Assembly (NCBI RefSeq): GCF_033095985.1
Contig: NZ_AP026802.1
Span: 992,001-1,056,000 of the forward strand
Direction of reading: 5' to 3'
Source: Xylocopilactobacillus apicola
GTDB lineage: Bacteria; Bacillota; Bacilli; Lactobacillales; Lactobacillaceae
Length of the DNA: 64,000 nt
Part shown: positions 56,274 to 64,000 of the stretch, one piece after another
Numbering within the stretch: position 1 is the first letter of the stretch
How the letters are laid out: every line of letters begins with the position of its first letter
Program-made: the position numbers and the translations under genes
Notes under the pieces: generated by a model
Databases searched by the model: none
Seen by the model: the letters and a program-made list of their open reading frames with translations, nothing else
What the model was told of the DNA's origin: nothing

Positions 56274-56987
56274 ATGAATACAACAATATATTTGGTAAGA
56301 CACGGCGAAACAACAGCTAACGTGATGGGACTCGTTCAGGGCTGGTGTGATTTCACCTTGACTGAACAAGGACTTTTGGGAGCTGAGTATTTGGGGCGCG
56401 GAATGAAAGATATAACTTTTAGCGCGGCTTATTCAGGTGATTTAACGCGGCAGGAGAAAACCGCCCGTGAAGCACTGAAATATTCCGGTAATGCAGAAGT
56501 GCCTCTTCAAATCACTTCTGATCTAAGAGAAGGAAATTACGGCAGCTACGAAGGCAGAAAATTTCCGGAAATTGCGCAATATTATGGTTACGAAAGTTTC
56601 GATGTATTTCTTAAATCGTGTGGCCCACTTGCCCAAAATAAGATGCAGGATTTTTACTATCAAGCAGATCAAAAAAATCTGCTCAATACCAACTTGCCCG
56701 AAGCGTATCGGGCAGAAAGTTCAGCGGCAGTTGAAAAACGAATGAGCAACTGCATAAGCCAGATCGTCAAAAAAGAAGAATCAGCTGGCGGCGGAAATAT
56801 CCTAGTGGTTAGTTCAGGTATGTCAATTAATCTATTTTTGCATCAAGCAAAAATTCCCGAATATACTGGGACAACTCTTAAAAATGACGCTGTAACTAAA
56901 GTTGTTTATCAAGCAGAAAAATTTAAATTAAGTGGCGAAATTGGCTCGTTAGAATACTTCGAGCGCGGTCAGGAAGATTTAAAATGA
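56274..56987 (+). CDS. Histidine phosphatase family protein
   Basis: A 237-residue phosphoglycerate-mutase-like phosphatase. The catalytic RHG is at 9-11 (VRHGETTAN), followed by a conserved R..E pair (LREGNYGSYEG) and a C-terminal His-like position in SSGMS, where the usual SHG histidine is replaced by glycine/methionine. Activity on small phosphate esters is possible but the missing second histidine is odd. It overlaps the convergent nupC gene by 9 bp. Confidence 0.8.
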   Translation: MNTTIYLVRHGETTANVMGLVQGWCDFTLTEQGLLGAEYLGRGMKDITFSAAYSGDLTRQEKTAREALKYSGNAEVPLQITSDLREGNYGSYEGRKFPEIAQYYGYESFDVFLKSCGPLAQNKMQDFYYQADQKNLLNTNLPEAYRAESSAAVEKRMSNCISQIVKKEESAGGGNILVVSSGMSINLFLHQAKIPEYTGTTLKNDAVTKVVYQAEKFKLSGEIGSLEYFERGQEDLK

Positions 56988-58151
56988 GTAGAAAATCCCA
57001 ACCAAAGCACCATTGATGATACTGACAGAAATTGCTACTAAAAATAGCTTTAGCGCATGTTTAGCGACAACCTCTCCTTTGCCTTCGTTGGTCATGGTAT
57101 GCATAATTCCAAGAGTTGTTCCTAAGTTTGGCAGATTAGCAAATGAGATCAGGAAAACGCTGACGATCGCTTGAGTTTTTAATGGGACACTATTTAAATT
57201 AATTTCATTGATGGCGACGAAAATATTTGTGAAAGTTTTGGTTGCTAGAACCGTACCCGCACTAATTACTGAATGCAAATCGACTCCCATCAAGAAAGTT
57301 ACTGGAGCACAAACATAACCTAAGATTGCAGTGAGTGAATGACCGCAAATAGCTTTAAAAATGATATTAATAAAAGTAATCAATCCGACAAATCCAATGA
57401 TTGAAACTGATATATTGATTGCTAAACGGAAGCCCAAATTCATGCTATCAATTAATCTAGTAATTAATGATTTTTTATTATCATTAGCCTCTTTAATTTC
57501 GTAATCGACAGTAGAGATATCATATGGAGCCACAATTTTAGCTACGATAATCGAAGTGAAAAGATTTAAAATCAAAGCGATGATGATAAATTGTGACTTA
57601 ATGATATGCATATAAGAAGCAATCATTGTAAGGGTTGTGTTCGACATAGTATAAATCGAAAGAGTGAACAGCTGGTTGTCACTCATTTTTTGCATTTGAT
57701 CCTTAAATGGTACGAAAACGCCATTACTGACAAGCGGATAGCTCAGGATCGTAAAGGCATTAATTTCATCAATGTGAAAGAGCTTTTTCAAAACTTTTCC
57801 CACGTATTTGATAATAAATGGGAGAATTCTGAGGTATTGTAGAATTTCAATTAAGGCACAAATGAAAATTAATGGTAGCAACACGTCTAAGAAAAACTGT
57901 GAGGCTGCCTGCGGATTCTTTATATTACCAAAAACAAAATCAACACCTTTTTTGCTAGATACAGTAATAATGTTTAAACTGCTTGCAAGACCTTTTAAGA
58001 CCCAGTCACCGACAGTTGTATGCACCATAATGAACAGTACTACAACCTCAGTTGCAAATAGATAAATGATTGACTTATAATCGATTTTTGCTCGATCAAA
58101 ACTAAAAAAATACAAAAGTCCCAAAACAACAATAATTCCAACTAAACCCAT
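56979..58151 (-). CDS. nupC: NupC-family concentrative nucleoside transporter
   Basis: A 390-residue CNT transporter with about ten helices that imports nucleosides with protons. Recognised by the central segment (GVFVPFKDQMQKMSDNQLFTLS) and the C-terminal SFANLPNLGTTLG gate region. It starts 5 bp after the nucleotidase gene, forming a two-gene nucleoside salvage operon. Confidence 0.87.
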   Translation of the reverse strand: MGLVGIIVVLGLLYFFSFDRAKIDYKSIIYLFATEVVVLFIMVHTTVGDWVLKGLASSLNIITVSSKKGVDFVFGNIKNPQAASQFFLDVLLPLIFICALIEILQYLRILPFIIKYVGKVLKKLFHIDEINAFTILSYPLVSNGVFVPFKDQMQKMSDNQLFTLSIYTMSNTTLTMIASYMHIIKSQFIIIALILNLFTSIIVAKIVAPYDISTVDYEIKEANDNKKSLITRLIDSMNLGFRLAINISVSIIGFVGLITFINIIFKAICGHSLTAILGYVCAPVTFLMGVDLHSVISAGTVLATKTFTNIFVAINEINLNSVPLKTQAIVSVFLISFANLPNLGTTLGIMHTMTNEGKGEVVAKHALKLFLVAISVSIINGALVGIFYSF

Positions 58152-58156
58152 TAAAC

Positions 58157-59350
58157 TTAATCCCCTAATCTTTGTTGTAAATAAAATAAATATTGATCAA
58201 AAATATTATGAACGAATTCTTCTTCCAAGCGGTATTCAGGTACTTCATACGAATTGGTCAGAACTAGAAAATCTGTTGCATCAGCCTGGTGATTTTCTTC
58301 CTTGATAGTCCATTCTTGCTGTATGAAATTGGAATATTCGCTGGCATTTAAGTGATAAATTCTAACGCTGTAAGGAACTGGAAATGAATCAATTAATTCT
58401 TGATTGCTGTTGCCTTTAAGCTTTAAAAATATCCCTAAATTACAGCGCCCAAATTTCTGTTTGAGAAAAACTTGTAATTTTGAAATATCAACCGGATGCT
58501 TTAACCAATCCTGATATGATTTTGAATCATAATACGTTTTCTGCTCTGAAGGAAGTTTTGCCAGCTCAACAATTTTACTAGTAACTTCCGTTGGTTTCCC
58601 GGATTCCATGTTAAACTTCAAGTGTCCGTAACAATTACCAGCATAACCGCATTGAATTACCGCTGTATTGTTAACTTTCCCTTGATTAATCCAGTGTTGA
58701 TGGCCGCAAATAAATCCATCAATTCCAGAAATTTTGCTAACCAATTTATAGGTTTCATCTTCACCGGTGGCATAAGTTGTTGATCTGCCAGTTGCTAAAT
58801 CACGTTCAATCCCCCCATGATAGGCAACAATTAAAAGATCAACCTTTGATCTTAGTTCTTTAACGTTGCACTGGAGTTCAGTTAATGCATCTTTTACAAC
58901 CAAACCATTCATGATTTTATAATCACTAATCATTGACATGCCGCTGGTCAAAACCCCGATAACCCCAATTTTTACATCCGCAACTTCTTTAATAATCCAA
59001 GGTTTAAATACTAGTTGATCCGTGCTCTTAAAAACGTTACAGCATAAATAATCGGCTTTTAAATTTTGGACTTGCTGCTCTAAATAGCTTAGCCCATGAT
59101 CAAAGTCATGGTTTCCAGGAGCCATGATGTCGTAGTGACAATCATTGGCAAAATCCACCAGCGGTGAAACGTTTTTTTGGAAGCTAAAATATGAGGTCAA
59201 TGGATTGCCAATGAAAAAATCACCATTGTCGATCAAAAGAGCATTAGAGTATTGATCTTTGATTTTTGAAATTGCCAAAGCTGAACTGCCAGCATTTTCT
59301 TCAATAAATCCATGGACGTCTGTTGTTGCTAAGATATTGATTTCAGTCAT
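58157..59350 (-). CDS. Metallophosphatase / 5'-nucleotidase family protein
   Basis: A 397-residue protein with the UshA-type phosphoesterase domain. Metal-binding motifs TTDVHG (9-14), DNGDFF, GNHDFDHG, YHGG and CGHQHW are intact. The C-terminal nucleotide-binding domain is short compared with full 5'-nucleotidases (about 500 residues). There is no signal peptide, so it would act inside the cell unless exported otherwise. Likely substrates are nucleotides or cyclic nucleotides; pairing with nupC supports nucleoside metabolism. Confidence 0.85.
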   Translation of the reverse strand: MTEINILATTDVHGFIEENAGSSALAISKIKDQYSNALLIDNGDFFIGNPLTSYFSFQKNVSPLVDFANDCHYDIMAPGNHDFDHGLSYLEQQVQNLKADYLCCNVFKSTDQLVFKPWIIKEVADVKIGVIGVLTSGMSMISDYKIMNGLVVKDALTELQCNVKELRSKVDLLIVAYHGGIERDLATGRSTTYATGEDETYKLVSKISGIDGFICGHQHWINQGKVNNTAVIQCGYAGNCYGHLKFNMESGKPTEVTSKIVELAKLPSEQKTYYDSKSYQDWLKHPVDISKLQVFLKQKFGRCNLGIFLKLKGNSNQELIDSFPVPYSVRIYHLNASEYSNFIQQEWTIKEENHQADATDFLVLTNSYEVPEYRLEEEFVHNIFDQYLFYLQQRLGD

Positions 59351-59373
59351 TTTTCCTCCTGTTCAATTTAACT

Positions 59374-59410
59374 CAAAAAAATAGCGGGTTTTAGCTAGCT
59401 CCCAAAACCC
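59374..59410 (-). terminator. Second terminator downstream of cydC
   Basis: GGGTTTT / AAAACCC stem with T run on the minus strand, upstream of the nucleotidase gene. Confidence 0.75.
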
Positions 59411-59470
59411 TCGTGAATAAAACCAGAATATCATATTAGTCGCCAAAATAGTAGATCTAAAATAAATTAA

Positions 59471-59499
59471 AAGCCGCAAGTCTTAAAACTTAGCGGCTG
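59471..59499 (-). terminator. Terminator at the end of cydC
   Basis: AGCCGCTAAGT / ACTTGCGGCT stem on the minus strand, overlapping the cydC stop codon, followed by a T-rich tail. Confidence 0.8.
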
Positions 59500-61106
59500 A
59501 TTTTTACTTGACCATTACTAATTTTCCATACGACATCACAAATGCTAAGTGACTCCTCCCGATGGGTAATCATAAGAACCATTCCCTGATAATGCTTCTT
59601 AATCGCATAAAGAATGATTTTCTCATTTAATACATCTAAATTACTTGTAGGCTCATCGAGAATTAAAAAGGAGGAAGGATGAAGTAACGCTCGGGCTAAT
59701 GCTAGACGTTGTGCTTCACCCGCTGATAATTCGAGGTCAAGTGCCTCAAGAGGTTCGTCCAAGCCTTTGGGTAATTGTTTTACTAGATCAGTTAGTTGAA
59801 CCTCAGACAAAATGTTCCAAAGGTCACTATCACAGAATGTTTCATCACCCAAAGTTAAATTTTGGCGGATTGAATCCGAGAAAAGCTGTGGTTCTTGGGT
59901 CAAATAATTAATTTGAGACCATAAGGAGTTGTGATCGATTTTATTTAATTCAGTTCCGTTAAGCGAAATAGTATCTTCACTTACGGGATACCACTCCATA
60001 ATTAGTTTTACTAAAGTTGATTTTCCGCTACCACTTGGTCCAATAATTCCACCAATTTGCCCTTGTTTTAAGGTCAAACTAACATCTTTGAGCACTTCAA
60101 CATCGCGATTCGGATATGAAAAATTTAAATTTTGAATTTTAAGATCTTGAATCTGTTCAATTTGTAGAGTGCCTGAGTTTTGAGATTTTGGTTCGGGGGT
60201 GTCTAATAAAGCGAAAACCCTTTTTGCGGCGCCAAATCCTTTACTTAATGAATCAGATAATGATGCTAGAGCTTCGACCGGTTTAAATGCAAACGGAAAG
60301 GCCAATAAAAGTGGCAGAACAGTTGCTAAGGGATAATTGAATGAAATTAGCCCTGCAGCAGTTATAATCCACGAAATGATAAGAATTATTAATTTCAGCC
60401 AACCTTTCTGCCAATTTAAAAGACCCACTTGCTGGCTAACTATAGCTTCTTCTTGATAATTAGATCGAACAGCAGCTAACTTTTTGGACACGGCATCTAA
60501 TTGAATCAAAATATCCCGGCCACGGATAGCTTCAAACATATCTTGTTGGATTTGTCCCTGAACTTTACTTAATTCACTATTTTTATCAGCTATTTTATTA
60601 GCTTTAAATAGCGGTAAACCAATGCCAATTAAAATACCGCAGATTAGGTAGATTAACCCAGCAATTGGGGCAATAAGTGCGAAGATAATCGAAACTCCAA
60701 CCAAGAAAATAAGTCCAAGGAAAAGAGGAACAATTGTATGAGCGTAAAAAATTTCCATTGCTTCAATGTCGCTGCCGATCGTTTTTAACAAATCGCCTGA
60801 TTGTTTTTGATCTAATCCAGCAGGTGCCAGTTTTTGGATTTTTCGATAGACCAGTTTTCGAATGGTTGCGAGGATTTTAAAGGCAACGTAATGACCGCTG
60901 TATTGTTCGACAAAGGCGCATATCCCTCCAATCACAATTACGATTAAAATGAACCAAAGATCAGGCCAGGAAAAGTGTGTTGTAATGATGATTCCAGTAA
61001 ACCACGCAACGATTACTTGCAATGATTCAGCTGCTAAACCAGTTAGAAGGCTTAAACATAAGGCAGGGATTAGCGGTCGTACAAAACTAATCATTCGCTT
61101 GATCAT
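59490..61106 (-). CDS. cydC: CydC-like ABC exporter subunit
   Basis: A 538-residue fused permease-ATPase. Six membrane helices precede an ATPase with Walker A GPSGSGKST, signature LSAGEAQRLA and Walker B FLILDEPTS. It pairs with the gene upstream (4-bp ATGA overlap) as a heterodimeric CydDC-type exporter, which moves cysteine/glutathione or, as shown recently for E. coli, haem. No cydAB genes are in the window, so the assignment to CydDC rather than another exporter pair is by family look. Confidence 0.8.
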   Translation of the reverse strand: MIKRMISFVRPLIPALCLSLLTGLAAESLQVIVAWFTGIIITTHFSWPDLWFILIVIVIGGICAFVEQYSGHYVAFKILATIRKLVYRKIQKLAPAGLDQKQSGDLLKTIGSDIEAMEIFYAHTIVPLFLGLIFLVGVSIIFALIAPIAGLIYLICGILIGIGLPLFKANKIADKNSELSKVQGQIQQDMFEAIRGRDILIQLDAVSKKLAAVRSNYQEEAIVSQQVGLLNWQKGWLKLIILIISWIITAAGLISFNYPLATVLPLLLAFPFAFKPVEALASLSDSLSKGFGAAKRVFALLDTPEPKSQNSGTLQIEQIQDLKIQNLNFSYPNRDVEVLKDVSLTLKQGQIGGIIGPSGSGKSTLVKLIMEWYPVSEDTISLNGTELNKIDHNSLWSQINYLTQEPQLFSDSIRQNLTLGDETFCDSDLWNILSEVQLTDLVKQLPKGLDEPLEALDLELSAGEAQRLALARALLHPSSFLILDEPTSNLDVLNEKIILYAIKKHYQGMVLMITHREESLSICDVVWKISNGQVKISR

Positions 61107-62800
61107 AATTTTTCCTCCAACATCTTTTGAGTTGCCATCAATTTTTGGAAATCTTTATTGCTTTGATCTAAATCAGATACAGTACCAAGCTCAAAATGCT
61201 GATCGTTTAGGAAATAAATCAAATCAAGTTGATTAATAATTGTCCACTCGTGAGTAATTAAGAGTACGATTTTATCGGTTGAAAGTTTCTTAATGGCTTT
61301 CAAAATGATTTGACTGTTAACTTCATCGATACTAGCGGTCACTTCGTCGAAAATATAAACATCTTTATTCATTAAAATCAATCGAGAAAAAGCAATCTGT
61401 TGGCGCTGTCCGGGAGAAATAAGCCGCCCTCCTTCTCCAACTTGGGTTGCAAATCCTTCCGGCAAATCGTTAATAAAATCACATAAGCCTAAGTTTTTAA
61501 GGGTTTGTTGCCAGTTAGCTTCAATTCCGTTACCCAAGGTCAGATTTTCTTCAATCGTACCTGAAAAAAGGTAAGGCTGTGCACTTACGTAGCCAATTCT
61601 ATTAGGCAAGCATTGATTTGGCAGAACTTTTTGTGTTTTATTAAAAGTTTGTAATTTACCAGCAGAAATTTTTTGTTGACCTCTTAAAATTTCTGCTAAG
61701 GTACTTTTTCCACTACCATTATGACCAACCAAGCCATAAAGTTTGCCGTTTTTTAAATCAAGGTTAGCATCTTTTAATAATGCTGCTTTATCGGGATAAG
61801 CAAATGTCACTTGCTCCAATTTGATTTCACTGATTAGATCTGATTCAGTGGGTTGATTTGGCAGAATCTGGGTTTGATCAATTACTTTAAAAATATGGGT
61901 CATTGCGGGTTTGGTAGAAATTATGATGTGGACGAAATAACCTAGTTGGCGTTCTGCAGTTAATAATTCTGCCATCAAAACCCACATGATTAATGATTCA
62001 GGGATTGATATTCGACTACTTTGCACGTCAAACCAAAGCATAACTGAACTAATGGCTAGAGTCCCGAAGATCAAAGTATTTAATATTAATAAAGACTGGA
62101 GCTGATATTTGAGCAAATCCATAGTTTTCTGGCGAAAAAATTCGGATTTTTCATTAAAAGATGTTTGATAACGTTGATCTGCTTGATACATTACTAAGGT
62201 GTTGATGCCTTGGAGATCATCAATAAAACGATTCCCCATTGAAAGCCAACCGTTCATGTATTCCCAGTTAACTTTCGGGCTGATTTTTTGCAGTAACATC
62301 ATTGAGATGCCAATCAATAAAATACAAACAATTGGCAAAATCCAAACCCAAGAATGCCACCAAATAGCTAGAATTATTAATAATAAATATGTTAAAGTTA
62401 CTGCGCAAAACGACGGAAAGACGCTATTATAAAATACATCTAGACGGTCAATTCCCTGCAGGTCACGGTTAATCACCGTTTGAGCGGTTAATTTTGCCGT
62501 TGGATCAGAATGGGGGTTGAAAATACCTTTGAGATATTCTTGACGCAGTTCCTGTTTAGCGGCGCTAGTCCATTGATTAATGCGTGATCGGGTGCGGGGC
62601 AACGCAAAATAAAAAGTCATTAAGAGTAAAATTGCAATCAAAATGCCCGTCAGGACAATATTTAGATGTCCCGTTTGATACCAAAAAAACACTACCGCAG
62701 CAGTTAATATTGGTAAAACCATCATTAACCAATCACTGATTATTTGCTGCAAAGCACCTTTTAGGCCTTTGTGGCCATACGTAAATAGTCTTTTGATCAC
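61103..62800 (-). CDS. cydD: CydD-like ABC exporter subunit
   Basis: A 565-residue half-transporter. The N-terminal membrane domain (about 1-310) is followed by an ATPase with Walker A GHNGSGKST, signature SPGQRQQIA and Walker B VYIFDEVTA. It is 15 bp downstream of the NlpC/P60 gene and overlaps cydC, so the three genes form an operon. Partner of CydC. Confidence 0.8.
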   Translation of the reverse strand: MIKRLFTYGHKGLKGALQQIISDWLMMVLPILTAAVVFFWYQTGHLNIVLTGILIAILLLMTFYFALPRTRSRINQWTSAAKQELRQEYLKGIFNPHSDPTAKLTAQTVINRDLQGIDRLDVFYNSVFPSFCAVTLTYLLLIILAIWWHSWVWILPIVCILLIGISMMLLQKISPKVNWEYMNGWLSMGNRFIDDLQGINTLVMYQADQRYQTSFNEKSEFFRQKTMDLLKYQLQSLLILNTLIFGTLAISSVMLWFDVQSSRISIPESLIMWVLMAELLTAERQLGYFVHIIISTKPAMTHIFKVIDQTQILPNQPTESDLISEIKLEQVTFAYPDKAALLKDANLDLKNGKLYGLVGHNGSGKSTLAEILRGQQKISAGKLQTFNKTQKVLPNQCLPNRIGYVSAQPYLFSGTIEENLTLGNGIEANWQQTLKNLGLCDFINDLPEGFATQVGEGGRLISPGQRQQIAFSRLILMNKDVYIFDEVTASIDEVNSQIILKAIKKLSTDKIVLLITHEWTIINQLDLIYFLNDQHFELGTVSDLDQSNKDFQKLMATQKMLEEKL

Positions 62801-62815
62801 GAGATACTCCTATTC

Positions 62816-63970
62816 TTAAGGAAAAATCCTTACGCCAAATGAAGGATTAAAACTAGCGGAAATTTGATCGATTTTGATCTTGGTTCCAGGACGTAAAGCA
62901 TTGAGATATTGATTGTTACCTAAATACAATCCAACATGATAAGTAGCGCCTGGTGCTCCCCAGAATATAAGATCCCCCGCTTGAAGTTGATCAAGCGTTA
63001 CTTTAACTCCAGAGGACTCCTGCGGCACGGTCCAAGAACCGATGTTTTGACCTGTAACATGTTGAAAAACGTATTCCATTAAACCAGAACAGTCAAAACC
63101 ATTTGGTCCTTTACCATCCCAAACGTATGGTTTACCCAATTGCTGCTTAGCTGTTGCAATCACTTCGTTAATTGCCTGATCTTTTGTTTTTCCATTTAAA
63201 ATAAGTCTTGAACGTTGAGTAGAGATCGGTGTTACAACACTTGATGGAAGCCAACCTCCGTCGCTTAATTCATACCAAATTGTGTTTCCATTTAAAACGG
63301 TTGAACAAACTTCAACTAAAGCACCGGCATTGGCGCGGTAAGCGCCAGCTGCATAAAAATTGCTATTTGTATAAATGGGCGAATTTTTAGTGACTTTAAG
63401 TGTTGCAAAATTGGGATCCCAGACTTTTGCGGCATTTGCATCAAAAAATTCATTTGTAACTTTAGTATAGGCACCTGAAATCCATTGACGATTTCCTACT
63501 TGATACCAGGCATCGCCATTACTATCGATGACTTTTTGGGAAAATTTCCATGAGGTGCCGTGTTTTAGAAACTGACCAGTCGTCTGATGAGCACTGCCAT
63601 AATTATCCCAGACTGCAATGCTATAACCTGGAACGTAATTGATTTTAGCAACTCCTGAATTAGTTACTTCAACTTCAGTTGGAGTTGCTCCTTGATCACT
63701 TGAAATCCATTGATCATTAGCAACTTGATACCATGTGGATCCCTGAGCTTGCCGTACGGCAGTATATTTCCAAGCAGTTCCATCAGCTAATTTTCTACCA
63801 GTGGATACGCGTTGTTCTCCATAACCTTGCCACAGTTCAATTCCATATCCTGGGACATAGTTAATAGTTACTATACCCTGTTCAATTGCGGCGTTTACTT
63901 GATGTTGATTAACCCCAAGCGACAAAGTTGTTGTTAGAAATGCTAGTAGTAATAGTGTTTTCTTTTTCAT
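62816..63970 (-). CDS. Secreted NlpC/P60 peptidase with SLAP domains
   Basis: A 384-residue exported wall hydrolase. The signal peptide ends at about VNA-A (28). Two SLAP-type wall-binding repeats follow (about 32-92 and 105-170, each with INYVPGY and W..G), then an SH3-like segment, then the NlpC/P60 domain (from about 265) with catalytic Cys in FDCSGLM and His in YHVGLYL. It cuts peptidoglycan stems (D-Glu-diamino acid type endopeptidase in the family). First gene of an operon with cydDC. There is no visible ribosome site; see the promoter. Confidence 0.87.
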   Translation of the reverse strand: MKKKTLLLLAFLTTTLSLGVNQHQVNAAIEQGIVTINYVPGYGIELWQGYGEQRVSTGRKLADGTAWKYTAVRQAQGSTWYQVANDQWISSDQGATPTEVEVTNSGVAKINYVPGYSIAVWDNYGSAHQTTGQFLKHGTSWKFSQKVIDSNGDAWYQVGNRQWISGAYTKVTNEFFDANAAKVWDPNFATLKVTKNSPIYTNSNFYAAGAYRANAGALVEVCSTVLNGNTIWYELSDGGWLPSSVVTPISTQRSRLILNGKTKDQAINEVIATAKQQLGKPYVWDGKGPNGFDCSGLMEYVFQHVTGQNIGSWTVPQESSGVKVTLDQLQAGDLIFWGAPGATYHVGLYLGNNQYLNALRPGTKIKIDQISASFNPSFGVRIFP

Positions 63971-63995
63971 AGTTTAGAGTATAACATGTACTTTT
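63971..63995 (-). promoter_or_regulatory. Extended -10 promoter of the NlpC/P60 gene, leader nearly absent
   Basis: On the minus strand, TGTTATACT (extended -10, TATACT at 63,983-63,978) ends 7 bp before the ATG. Transcription would start at or within a base or two of the start codon, giving a leaderless message. The -35 region runs into the end of the window. Confidence 0.55.
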
Positions 63996-64000
63996 TGTTA

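Noticed and set aside
1-64000. CRISPR arrays, prophage, tRNA or rRNA genes
   Set aside because: No regularly spaced short repeats, phage genes, cloverleaf sequences or rRNA-like segments were found.

Overview
The window is AT-rich Firmicute DNA, most likely from a member of the Lactobacillaceae. The basis is a streptococcal/lactobacillal-type comG competence operon, a Met-specific T-box in front of metQNI, the ackA/ytxK pair, pyruvate formate-lyase, SLAP-domain cell-wall proteins and AGGAGG ribosome sites. I cannot name the genus.

The dominant feature is a tandem duplication. The unit is 18,262 bp (13,210-31,471), and the last 13,209 bp of a preceding copy fill positions 1-13,209. The copies encode identical proteins except for one G in a homopolymer, which breaks an MFS transporter in copy B. 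At the junction (13,209/13,210) metI is cut after codon 87 and runs in frame into the last ~270 codons of leuS. Intact metI lies at the right end of the array (31,211-31,897); an intact leuS would be expected to the left of the window. Inside the unit, a MurJ/YtgP-like flippase gene (14,030-15,642) carries seven single-base deletions, all in short homopolymers. This could be decay of a redundant copy or poor base calling, so the whole array should be checked against reads.

One unit reads: leuS 3' end - flippase (broken) - yebC - ketopantoate reductase family gene - PTS_EIIC_2 membrane protein - two CscB-like sucrose permeases - GH32 invertase - LacI regulator - comGA to comGG - M20 peptidase (opposite strand) - T-box - metQ-metN-metI. 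The sucrose genes import and split sucrose under a LacI protein with two palindromic operators. The comG genes build the competence pseudopilus. The met genes import methionine when uncharged tRNA-Met accumulates.

From 31.9 to 37.3 kb there is a remnant of a DUF285 surface protein, then ytxK, ackA, a D-serine dehydratase gene, a candidate structured small RNA with a pseudoknot, a 3-methyladenine glycosylase gene and a small membrane-anchored protein that seems to be cut short by a stop codon. From 37.3 to 44.8 kb a malonate decarboxylase cluster (mdcH-A-C-DE-G, with DE fused) is divergent from a LysR gene and an acyltransferase gene. It lacks mdcB and a transporter.

From 44.8 to 64 kb the genes are mostly on the minus strand: a second M20 peptidase, fructokinase (which would feed fructose from sucrose into glycolysis), 6-phosphogluconolactonase, a Wzx-like flippase, Mn-dependent pyrophosphatase with a coupled LysR gene, pflA/pflB, a PAS protein, a lipoprotein with a histidine phosphatase, a nucleotidase-NupC nucleoside salvage pair, and an NlpC/P60-cydD-cydC operon. 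I saw no tRNA, rRNA, insertion sequence, prophage or CRISPR array.
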